Assembly: GCF_002277025.1 (NCBI RefSeq)
Contig: NZ_NIWD01000009.1
Location: 514,460-578,459 of the forward strand
Origin: Sphingopyxis sp. GW247-27LB
GTDB taxonomy: Bacteria > Pseudomonadota > Alphaproteobacteria > Sphingomonadales > Sphingomonadaceae
Length of the DNA: 64,000 nucleotides
Direction of reading: 5' to 3'
The position numbers and the translations under genes were made by a program. Below, piece by piece: positions 8,541 through 15,628 of this stretch. Under the pieces are notes generated by a model. It was not told the DNA's origin. It was given only the letters and a program-made list of their open reading frames with translations, and did no database searches. The first letter of the stretch is position 1. Every line of letters begins with the position of its first letter.

Positions 8541-9449
8541 TCAGATAGGCGCCGCGCGGCGGTTCGGCAACCGGATCAGCACAAGCGCCGCGCCGACCAT
8601 CAGCCCGCCGATCACGTCGATCGCGGTCAGCCGCTCGCCGAACATCAGCCAGCCGGCGAGCGCCGCGATCGCGGGCTGGACGAGCAGGGTCAGCCCGATG
8701 ACGAGCGGCGAGAAGCGTGGCAGCGCCCAGATCAGCAGCCCCTGGCCGACGACCTGGCTCGACAGCGCGAGCACGATCAGCGGGGTCCAGTTCTGCGGCA
8801 CGACGATCTCGCCGAGCGCGAGCGCCGAGCCGAGCAGGATCGGCAGCGTCGCCGCCGAGGCGAGGCCGAGCGTCGTCCACGCCGCCAACTCGCCGCGCAC
8901 CCGCTGCATCAGGATGACGTAGAAGGTATAGAAAACCCCCGCCAGCAGGCTCAAGAGATCGCCGGCGAGATAAGCGGGAGCGAGTTCGTAGCTCTGCCCC
9001 ATCAGCAGCGCCGAGCCCGCGAAAGCGAGAAGCACCGCGAACGCTTGCCACCCGCGCGGCAGGGTGCGGGCGAGGAAGATGCCCCACATGACGAGCAGCA
9101 GGCTGGCGCAATTGCCGAACAGGGTCGCGTTGGCGACCTTGGTCCGCAAGATGCCGAGGTGCCACGCGGCGAGGTCGAGCGCGAAGAAGATGCCGGCCGC
9201 CATCGCGATGCCGATCGCGGCGCGCGGCGGCATCCGCCCGCCGGTCTCGCGCCACGCGAGCAGCGCGAGGAAGGGCAGGGCGATCGCCATCCGCCAGAAG
9301 CCCGAGGCGACCGGGCCGGTGTCGGCGAGCCGCACGAGAAGCGCGCCCACCGACAGCACGATATTGCCGCCGAGCAGCGCGGCGAAGGCCCAGCGGCCGC
9401 GATTCGTCGCTGCTTCCATGCCGCCCGTGCCGTCGTTCTTCGCTGTCAT
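8541..9449 (-). CDS. EamA (DMT superfamily) transporter
   Basis: A 302-residue inner-membrane protein with about ten hydrophobic segments arranged as two EamA repeats. The first repeat contains GALLVRLADTGPVASGFWRM and the second LGLASAATLPILLG and GQGLLIWALPRFSPLVIGL. Such proteins export metabolites, often amino acids or purines; the substrate here is unknown. The start could also be at MEAATNR, 10 codons in. Together with coq9 it forms a minus-strand unit. Confidence 0.88.
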   Translation of the reverse strand: MTAKNDGTGGMEAATNRGRWAFAALLGGNIVLSVGALLVRLADTGPVASGFWRMAIALPFLALLAWRETGGRMPPRAAIGIAMAAGIFFALDLAAWHLGILRTKVANATLFGNCASLLLVMWGIFLARTLPRGWQAFAVLLAFAGSALLMGQSYELAPAYLAGDLLSLLAGVFYTFYVILMQRVRGELAAWTTLGLASAATLPILLGSALALGEIVVPQNWTPLIVLALSSQVVGQGLLIWALPRFSPLVIGLTLLVQPAIAALAGWLMFGERLTAIDVIGGLMVGAALVLIRLPNRRAAPI

Positions 9450-9562
9450 ATAGATTTTCTTTTGCTACCCACTGTTGTCTTGGGCGCCGCGCGTCCATAG
9501 CTCGTGTGGCCCATAGCGGCGGTCCACCAAGGCGTCGCGGGAAATGTTATGCGGAGGACTTC

Positions 9563-10648
9563 ATGACCATATCGCTTCTCGATCCGATCACGCTGGGCGC
9601 CATCGAAGCGCCGAACCGCATTATCATGGCGCCGCTCACGCGCGGGCGCGCCGGGCCGGGCTTCGTGCCGAACGAGCTGGCGCGCGACTATTACCGCCAG
9701 CGCGCCTCGGCGGGGCTGATCATCTCCGAAGCGACGGGCATCTCGCAGGAAGGGCTCGGCTGGCCCTCGGCGCCGGGCCTGTGGACCGACGCGCAGGTCG
9801 AAGGCTGGAAGCCGGTGACCGACGCGGTGCACGAGGCGGGCGGGCGCATCGTCGCGCAGCTCTGGCACATGGGCCGTCTGGTCCATTCGGTGTTCAACGA
9901 CGGCAAGCCGCCCGTCTCGGCGTCGGCGACGCAGGGCGAGGGCCGCGCGCATACGCCGGTCGGGCGCCGCGACCTCGAAGTGGCGCGTCCGCTCGAGCTC
10001 AAAGAGATTCCGCGCCTGATCGCCGATTATGTCCTTGCCGCCGAAAATGCGAAGCGCGCCGGTTTCGACGGCGTCCAGCTCCACGCCGCCAACGGCTATC
10101 TGATCGACCAGTTCCTGCGCGACAACAGCAATTTGCGCGACGACGACTATGGCGGCCCGGTCGAGAACCGCATCCGCCTGCTGCGCGAGGTGACCGAGGC
10201 GCTGGTCGGCGTGTGGGGCAGGGATCGCGTCGCGGTGCGCCTGTCGCCCAACGGCAATTCGCAGGGCGTCGACGACAGCGCGCCCGAAAAACTCTTCCCG
10301 GCGGCCGCGGCGGCGCTCGACGCGCTCGGCATCGCTTTCCTCGAGCTGCGCGAACCCGGTCCCGACGGCACGTTCGGGAAAACGGATGTGCCGAAGCAGT
10401 CGCCCGCGATCCGGGCCGCCTTCAAGGGCCCCCTGATCCTCAACAGCGACTATGGCGTGGCGCAGGCGGAGGCCGATCTGGCGGGCGGCGTCGCCGATGC
10501 GATCAGCTTCGGCCGCCCCTTCATCGGCAACCCCGATCTGGTCGAGCGCATCCGCGCCGGCGCCGAGTGGTCGGCAGACAATCCGCAGACCTGGTATTCG
10601 CCGGGCCCCGAAGGCTACACCGACTATCCGGCGCTGGTCGCGGCGTAA
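9563..10648 (+). CDS. Old Yellow Enzyme family alkene reductase
   Basis: FMN-dependent NADPH ene-reductase acting on activated double bonds such as enones or nitro-olefins. The start at 9563 is preceded by GGAGG and gives 361 residues; the upstream extension to 9506 is not family-like. HAANGYL supplies the substrate-anchoring His174 and Asn177 and the proton-donor Tyr179. The FMN-barrel motifs IIMAPLTRGRA and SFGRPFIGNPDL are present. It is the only plus-strand gene in a minus-strand block and is followed by a palindromic repeat. Confidence 0.92.
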   Translation: MTISLLDPITLGAIEAPNRIIMAPLTRGRAGPGFVPNELARDYYRQRASAGLIISEATGISQEGLGWPSAPGLWTDAQVEGWKPVTDAVHEAGGRIVAQLWHMGRLVHSVFNDGKPPVSASATQGEGRAHTPVGRRDLEVARPLELKEIPRLIADYVLAAENAKRAGFDGVQLHAANGYLIDQFLRDNSNLRDDDYGGPVENRIRLLREVTEALVGVWGRDRVAVRLSPNGNSQGVDDSAPEKLFPAAAAALDALGIAFLELREPGPDGTFGKTDVPKQSPAIRAAFKGPLILNSDYGVAQAEADLAGGVADAISFGRPFIGNPDLVERIRAGAEWSADNPQTWYSPGPEGYTDYPALVAA

Positions 10649-10655
10649 CGATCCC

Positions 10656-10683
10656 CGTCGCCCCTGCCCGTGCAGGGGCGACG
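10656..10683. repeat. palindromic intergenic repeat (family A) after the ene-reductase
   Basis: A perfect 12-bp inverted repeat (CGTCGCCCCTGC / GCAGGGGCGACG) with a CCGT loop, between convergent genes. It shares its arm sequence with the repeat at 4623-4650. Confidence 0.7.
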
Positions 10684-10746
10684 ACAGGGGATAGACTCTG
10701 CCCTGGTCAAGTCGATCCGTTGGATTCCGCCTAAGCAGGACAGACT

Positions 10747-11376
10747 CTAATCGCGCGCCGCGATCGCCTTGTCGATGATCCGCGCTCCGGCCGGCCCGAC
10801 TATCTGCCCGCCGAAGCGAACGAGCAGGAAGCCGCCGACGAACAGCAGCGGCAGCGCGACGAAGGCGGCGACGATCGCCGCGATCACCAGCCCGAAGAAA
10901 AGCGCCAGAAAGCCGCCGGTCAGCTCGGCCTGGCCGCTGGGGCCGAGCGTGATCGTGCGCGGTCCCTTGGCGTCCCACCATTTGCCGGTCGTGAAGGTCT
11001 TGCGGTTCCCCGCCGGCGGTTGAGGCTGCGGCCGCCGGGCGATACGCGCCGGCGCTGCGGCGGGAGCGCTGCGGTTCCGATCCGGCGCGAGTTGCTTACG
11101 GCTCATCGCCGCGGCAGTGGCCGCCATGGCAGGGTTTGCGGGCCGTACCGGTGCCTCGATCACCAGCTCGACGACCTCGGGGGTCAGGTCTGCGGCCGCT
11201 TCCTCGGGCGATCGCCGCGCCGCAGGACGGGCGGATTGGTTTCCCACGCGCCGGTCATGCTCGGCCATGCGCTCGGCAGCGCTTGGCGGGCTGCGGCCGG
11301 TCTCGCGATCGATGACCACCAGCCGCCCGCCGCGTTCGACGACGGAATAGCGGCCGGGGGGCGGTCGATCAGCCAA
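10747..11376 (-). CDS. hypothetical membrane-anchored protein
   Basis: A 209-residue protein of unknown family. The N-terminal 150 residues are polar and low in order (Pro, Ala and Arg rich). The C-terminus has a long hydrophobic region (about 153-190, with a central small-residue break) that could be one long or two short membrane helices. Its start overlaps the ribH stop by 8 bp, so it is cotranscribed with ribB-ribH. Confidence 0.65.
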   Translation of the reverse strand: MADRPPPGRYSVVERGGRLVVIDRETGRSPPSAAERMAEHDRRVGNQSARPAARRSPEEAAADLTPEVVELVIEAPVRPANPAMAATAAAMSRKQLAPDRNRSAPAAAPARIARRPQPQPPAGNRKTFTTGKWWDAKGPRTITLGPSGQAELTGGFLALFFGLVIAAIVAAFVALPLLFVGGFLLVRFGGQIVGPAGARIIDKAIAARD

Positions 11377-11794
11377 TGCCGAATTGTTCCTTCAGAGCCA
11401 GCATCGCGAGCGCGGCCTTCGCCGCCTCGCCGCCCTTGTCCTTGCGCGTCTTGTCGGCGCGCGCAAGCGCTTGCTCTTCATTCTCGACCGTGAGGATGCC
11501 GTTGCCGATCGCCAGCCCGTCGAGGGTCAGCGCCATGATCCCGCGCGCGCTTTCGTTCGAGACGACCTCGAAATGATAGGTCTCGCCGCGGATCACCACC
11601 CCGAGCGCGACATAGGCGTCGTAGCGCCCGCTGTCGGCGCCGAGCGAGATCGCCGCAGGAACCTCGAGCGCGCCGGGCACCGTCACCGTCTCGTGGCTGT
11701 GTCCTTCGGCCTCAAGCGCGCTGCGCACGCCGTCGAGCAGCATGTCGTTCAAATGGGCGTAGAAGCGCGCCTCGACGATCAGGACATGCGCCAT
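11369..11794 (-). CDS. ribH: 6,7-dimethyl-8-ribityllumazine synthase
   Basis: Condenses the RibD product with 3,4-dihydroxy-2-butanone 4-phosphate to give lumazine, the substrate of RibE. A 141-residue protein with the family motifs [27 protein letters not shown] and the [14 protein letters not shown] region; the catalytic His is in TYHFE. Its first base is the last base of the ribB stop codon, showing a tight operon. Confidence 0.95.
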   Translation of the reverse strand: MAHVLIVEARFYAHLNDMLLDGVRSALEAEGHSHETVTVPGALEVPAAISLGADSGRYDAYVALGVVIRGETYHFEVVSNESARGIMALTLDGLAIGNGILTVENEEQALARADKTRKDKGGEAAKAALAMLALKEQFGIG

Positions 11795-13068
11795 TACGCG
11801 GCCTCCCCCGGGATCGAGCGTTCGCCGACGACCGAAAGGCCATAGCCTTCGAGGCCGACGAGATTGTTGTGCGACGGCGTGAGCAATTCCATCGCATGCA
11901 CGCCGAGGTCGGCGAGAATCTGGGCGCCGATGCCATAGGTGCGAAGGTCCATGCCCTCGGCCGGCGGCGCTTCCTCGGTCTCGGCCGAACCCGGCAGCGG
12001 GCGCATCAGCAGCACGATCACGCCCGATCCGGCGGTGCCGATCGCTTCCATCGAGCGCTGCAGGCGGCGCTTCTTGGGTCCCGGTCGCCCCATGATATCG
12101 TCGAACAGCGACACCTTGTGCATGCGGACCAGCGTCGTCCCGTCAGGGTCGACCTGCCCCTTCTGCAGCACCAGATTGACGCTGCCGTCGGTCTTGTTGC
12201 GATAGGATTTCAAACGCCAGTCGCCGCCATAGTCCGATTCGAACGGTTCGTCGGAGACGCATTCGACGAGCCGGTCGGTGCGGCTGCGATAGGCGATCAG
12301 GTCGGCGATCGTGCCGATCTTCAGCCCATGGCGCCGCGCGAAGGGGATGAGGTCGTCGAGCCGCGCCATCGACCCGTCGTCGTTCATCACCTCGCAGATC
12401 ACGCCCGAGGGATTGAGCCCGGCGAGGCGGCTGATGTCGACCGCCGCCTCGGTGTGGCCGGCGCGGACGAGGACGCCGCCGTCGCGCGCGATCAGCGGAA
12501 AGACGTGACCCGGCGTGACGATGTCGTCGCGGCCCTTCGCGGCGTCGATCGCGACCGAGACGGTGCGCGCGCGGTCGGCGGCCGAGATGCCGGTATCGAT
12601 GCCCTCGCGCGCCTCGATCGAGGTGGTGAAGGCGGTGCCGTGGCGCGAGCGGTTGTTGCGCGTCATCAGTTCGAGCCCGAGCTGCTCGACGCGTTCGCGC
12701 GTCAGCGTCAGGCAGATCAGCCCGCGGCCGTGGGTCGCCATGAAGTTGATCGCGTCGGGGGTCGCCATCTGCGCCGGAATGATCAGATCGCCCTCATTCT
12801 CGCGGTCCTCGTCGTCGACGAGGATGAACATGCGGCCGTTGCGCGCCTCGGCGATGATTTCCTCAGGGCTGGCCATCGGCGACAGGTCGCTGCCGTGCGC
12901 GAGCCAGTTCTCGAGCTTGCGCAGCGTGTCGGCGGTGGGGTTCCAGCCCTCCGAATCGAGGTCGCGAAGGCTGTTGGCGTGGAGGCCTGCGGCGCGCGCC
13001 AGACCCGAACGGGACATGGTGCCGTCGTCGACGATGCCGCGGATGCGGTCGATGAGTTGCGTAGACAT
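11794..13068 (-). CDS. ribB: 3,4-dihydroxy-2-butanone-4-phosphate synthase with N-terminal HTH and degenerate GCH2-like domain
   Basis: Makes the four-carbon unit for lumazine from ribulose 5-phosphate. Three parts can be seen. Residues 1-60 resemble a Cro/XRE helix-turn-helix ([16 protein letters not shown] at about 19-34). Residues about 65-265 are the synthase, with acidic loop [10 protein letters not shown] (85-94), [14 protein letters not shown], and [20 protein letters not shown]. Residues about 270-424 align with GTP cyclohydrolase II but lack its zinc cysteines: [14 protein letters not shown] stands where a Cys-containing ECLTGD/RCDCG segment is expected. That domain is therefore unlikely to open GTP, and a separate RibA should exist elsewhere. 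An operator-like site lies at the promoter. Confidence 0.92.
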   Translation of the reverse strand: MSTQLIDRIRGIVDDGTMSRSGLARAAGLHANSLRDLDSEGWNPTADTLRKLENWLAHGSDLSPMASPEEIIAEARNGRMFILVDDEDRENEGDLIIPAQMATPDAINFMATHGRGLICLTLTRERVEQLGLELMTRNNRSRHGTAFTTSIEAREGIDTGISAADRARTVSVAIDAAKGRDDIVTPGHVFPLIARDGGVLVRAGHTEAAVDISRLAGLNPSGVICEVMNDDGSMARLDDLIPFARRHGLKIGTIADLIAYRSRTDRLVECVSDEPFESDYGGDWRLKSYRNKTDGSVNLVLQKGQVDPDGTTLVRMHKVSLFDDIMGRPGPKKRRLQRSMEAIGTAGSGVIVLLMRPLPGSAETEEAPPAEGMDLRTYGIGAQILADLGVHAMELLTPSHNNLVGLEGYGLSVVGERSIPGEAA

Positions 13069-13080
13069 GCAGTCCCAATT

Positions 13081-13118
13081 TCACATCATAATGTGATTGT
13101 CAATTCAGGAATCACATT
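13081..13118 (-). promoter_or_regulatory. ribB promoter with overlapping TCACAT palindromes
   Basis: On the minus strand a perfect -35 TTGACA (13103-13098) is followed by the palindrome TCACAT-N4-ATGTGA (13081-13096), which would fill the -35/-10 spacer. The overlapping arms AATGTGATT (13090-13098) and AATCACATT (13110-13118) add a third half-site. The region is AT-rich in a GC-rich genome. A repressor bound here would block ribB-ribH; the HTH on RibB itself is one candidate. Confidence 0.55.
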
Positions 13119-13124
13119 GCGAGA

Positions 13125-13748
13125 TCAATTGGGGCCGAATACCGCGCCCGAATCGCGCGGGGCCGCGTCGGCCTTGGCGTCGAGCAGTTCGAGCATCTGT
13201 CCGCTGCGGTCGTCGCGTTTCGCATAGTCGCGCGCCGACATGCCCGCGATATGATCGGCCTTGTCGGGGCTGGCGCCGCGCCGCACGAGCAGGCGCACCA
13301 TCGACGCGTTGCGCGCCTGCACCGCCAGGATCAGCGCGGTTTCGCCGCGCCGGTTGGTCTGGTCGATCGGCGCCTTGCGGTCGAGCAGCTCGTTGGCGCC
13401 CTCGGGAAAGCCGATCAGCGCCGCGTGCATCAGCGGGGTCGTCCCCTGGCGGTCGGCGATCGAGGGGTCGGCGCCCTTGCCGAGCAGGAATTTCAGCCAG
13501 GTGAGGTCGCGGCGCTTGACGACGATCGCCAGCGCGGTCTCGCCATTGTCGGGGCTGCGCGTGTTGACGATCCGCGCATCATTGTCGCTCAGCAGCTTGG
13601 TCACCTTGTCGCCGTCGCGGCTCTCGACCGCCTGCAGGAAGTTGTAGGTGTCGCTGAACTGCGCCGCCGCGGGCGCCGCGATGAAGGCGCCGGCGACGCC
13701 GGCGAGCAGGAACAGCGAAGCGAAAGCGGATTTCGCGCGACGAGTCAT
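13125..13748 (-). CDS. exported ankyrin-repeat protein
   Basis: A 207-residue protein with an N-terminal signal peptide (about 1-29, ending APAAAQ) and about four ankyrin repeats. Recognisable units are NGETALAIVVKRRDLTWLKF, QGTTPLMHAALIGFPEGANE and RGETALILAVQARNASMVRL. It is a probable periplasmic protein-interaction module; its partner is unknown. The gene ends 7 bp before the palindromes upstream of ribB. Confidence 0.85.
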   Translation of the reverse strand: MTRRAKSAFASLFLLAGVAGAFIAAPAAAQFSDTYNFLQAVESRDGDKVTKLLSDNDARIVNTRSPDNGETALAIVVKRRDLTWLKFLLGKGADPSIADRQGTTPLMHAALIGFPEGANELLDRKAPIDQTNRRGETALILAVQARNASMVRLLVRRGASPDKADHIAGMSARDYAKRDDRSGQMLELLDAKADAAPRDSGAVFGPN

Positions 13749-13831
13749 AAGAGCGACCTCGGGTCATAGAGCGTCGCGGCGTGCGACGACAAAGGTTGAT
13801 TTTCGGCGCCTACCCCCGCAAGGCTGGACCG

Positions 13832-14476
13832 ATGATGAATATCGCAATTATGGGCCAAAAGCTGCTTCGCGCAAGCCTGCTCCTCGCTTTCGGCGCCGCG
13901 CTCGCGGGTTGCGACGGCGCGTCGCCCGCGCCCGCCGCGCGCCCGCCGCTCGAAGGCGCGCGGATCGGCGGACCCTTCACTCTCACCGACCAGAACGGCC
14001 GCACCGTCCGCGACAGCGATTTCGCGGGCCAATATCGCCTCCTCTACTTCGGCTACAGCTTCTGCCCCGACATCTGTCCGGTCGACCTGCAAAAGCTGAT
14101 GCGCGGGCTCGCCCAGTTCGAGAAGGCGGCACCGGCACTCGGCGCGAAGGTGCAGCCGCTGTTCGTCACCATCGACCCCGCGCGCGACACGCCGGAGGCG
14201 ATGGGGGCCTTCGTCAGCCGCTACCATCCGCGCCTGCTCGGCCTGACCGGCACGCCCGAACAGATTGCGCAGGTCGCGAAGGAATATGTCGTCGTTTACA
14301 ACAAGGTCGAGGGGTCGGCGCCCGACCGCTATCTGATGGCGCACACCCAGATCGCCTTTCTGATGGGCCCCGACGGCAAGCCGCTGGCGATGTTGCCGGT
14401 CGACGATCCGACGACCGACGCCGACGAGGGCGCGCCCGACAAGGTCGCCGCCGAGCTGGCGAAATGGGTGAAGTAG
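13832..14476 (+). CDS. SCO1/SenC-family copper lipoprotein
   Basis: Thioredoxin-fold copper chaperone, usually for the CuA site of cytochrome c oxidase. It has a lipoprotein signal with lipobox LAGC, the redox/copper motif FCPDIC (CxxxC), FVTIDPARDTPE, and the distal copper-ligand His in MAHTQIAFL. The chosen ATG at 13832 gives 214 residues; the upstream start at 13781 adds a charged stretch that would spoil the signal peptide. It overlaps the next gene by 13 bp. Confidence 0.9.
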   Translation: MMNIAIMGQKLLRASLLLAFGAALAGCDGASPAPAARPPLEGARIGGPFTLTDQNGRTVRDSDFAGQYRLLYFGYSFCPDICPVDLQKLMRGLAQFEKAAPALGAKVQPLFVTIDPARDTPEAMGAFVSRYHPRLLGLTGTPEQIAQVAKEYVVVYNKVEGSAPDRYLMAHTQIAFLMGPDGKPLAMLPVDDPTTDADEGAPDKVAAELAKWVK

Positions 14477-14910
14477 GCACCGCCCCCCCCTTCTGGGAAG
14501 CGCCGCTCGCCAGCCTCGACGCCGGGCAGTGGGAGGCGCTGTGCGACGGCTGCGGCAAATGCTGTCTGCACAAGCTGGAGGATGAGGACACGGGCCGCAT
14601 CTATCCGACCAACGTCGCGTGCCGCCTGCTCGATCTTTCGACCGCGCGCTGCGGCGATTACAGGCATCGCCGCCGCCATGTTCCCGATTGCCTGACGCTG
14701 ACCAAGCGCAAGGTCGCCGATATCGAATGGCTGCCGCAAAGCTGCGCCTATCGGCTGCGCGCCGAGGGGCGGCCCCTGCCCGAGTGGCATTATCTGGTCT
14801 GCGGCGACCGCGACGCGGTGCACCGCGCGGGCGAATCGATCGTCGGCTGGACGGTGGGCGAGGATGTCGCGGGACCGCTCGAAAACCATCTGGTGGAACG
14901 TGTCGTCTGA
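14464..14910 (+). CDS. YcgN-type cysteine cluster protein
   Basis: A 148-residue member of the UPF0260/YkgJ group. Conserved cysteines occur in CDGCGKCCLHKL and in VACRLLD, ARCGDY, PDCLTL and QSCAYRL, a pattern thought to bind zinc or an iron-sulfur cluster. The biochemical role is unknown. The ATG at 14464 lies inside the end of the SCO1 gene; the open frame further upstream is not family-like. Confidence 0.85.
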   Translation: MGEVGTAPPFWEAPLASLDAGQWEALCDGCGKCCLHKLEDEDTGRIYPTNVACRLLDLSTARCGDYRHRRRHVPDCLTLTKRKVADIEWLPQSCAYRLRAEGRPLPEWHYLVCGDRDAVHRAGESIVGWTVGEDVAGPLENHLVERVV

Positions 14911-15628
14911 CGCGCGCTTCGCGGCCGACGGCCCGCACATCCGGATCGGCGACGAGGCGTGGCCGGTGCGCCTCGTCCACCATGCGCGCGCGCGCCGCTA
15001 CCGCCTCGTCTTCGACGCCGCGCGCGCCGAGCTGCGGCTGACGCTGCCGCGCCGCGCGAACAGCGCCAAGGCGCTCCAGTGGGCAGGCGAACAGCAGGAC
15101 TGGATCGCGGCGCAAGTCGGCAAGGCGGTGGCGCCGGTGATCGTCGGGCCCGGCGCGCGCGTGCCGCTGTTCGGGGCCGAGCGGCGCATCGACTGGGACC
15201 CGGCGCGCCCGCGCGCGCTATGCGCGACCGACGACGCGCTGGCCCTCGGCGGCCCGGTCGAGACCGTCGGCCGCCGCGTCGAGCGCTGGCTGAAAGCCGA
15301 GGCGCTCGCGCTGATGGAGCGCGAAAGCCGCGAGATCGCGGCGGCGGCCGGGCTGCGCGTCGGGCGCGTCGGCATCGGCGATCCGCGCAGCCGCTGGGGC
15401 AGCTGCACCCACGGCGGCGACCTGCGCTACAGCTGGCGGCTGATCATGGCGCCGGACCATGTTCGCCGCGCGACCGTCGCGCACGAGGTCGCGCATCTGC
15501 GCCACATGGATCATGGTCCGGCTTTCCACGCGCTGGTCGATTCGCTCCACGACGGCGATGTCGGGGCGGCGCGAGCATGGCTGCGGCGCGAAGGCCGCGG
15601 GCTGCATCGCTTTCGTTTTACAGCCTAG
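14900..15628 (+). CDS. YgjP/SprT-like zinc metallopeptidase (DUF45, M48-type)
   Basis: About 242 residues with the zinc peptidase motif HEVAHLRHMDHGPAFH (HExxH plus a distal His), preceded by GDPRSRWGSCTHGGDLRYSW, the DUF45 hallmark. Function is undetermined. The GTG at 14900 overlaps the previous stop by 11 bp and keeps the whole conserved region; an ATG at 14864 would give a 47-bp overlap. Either is possible. Confidence 0.85.
   Translation: MSSDARFAADGPHIRIGDEAWPVRLVHHARARRYRLVFDAARAELRLTLPRRANSAKALQWAGEQQDWIAAQVGKAVAPVIVGPGARVPLFGAERRIDWDPARPRALCATDDALALGGPVETVGRRVERWLKAEALALMERESREIAAAAGLRVGRVGIGDPRSRWGSCTHGGDLRYSWRLIMAPDHVRRATVAHEVAHLRHMDHGPAFHALVDSLHDGDVGAARAWLRREGRGLHRFRFTA

Noticed and set aside
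11794-12260. Functional GTP cyclohydrolase II in the ribB C-terminus
   Set aside because: Zinc-binding cysteines and the catalytic segment are absent; only the fold is likely conserved.
13069-13124. FMN riboswitch before ribB
   Set aside because: The leader is too short and lacks the RFN element's conserved stems; the site shows protein-operator-like palindromes instead.
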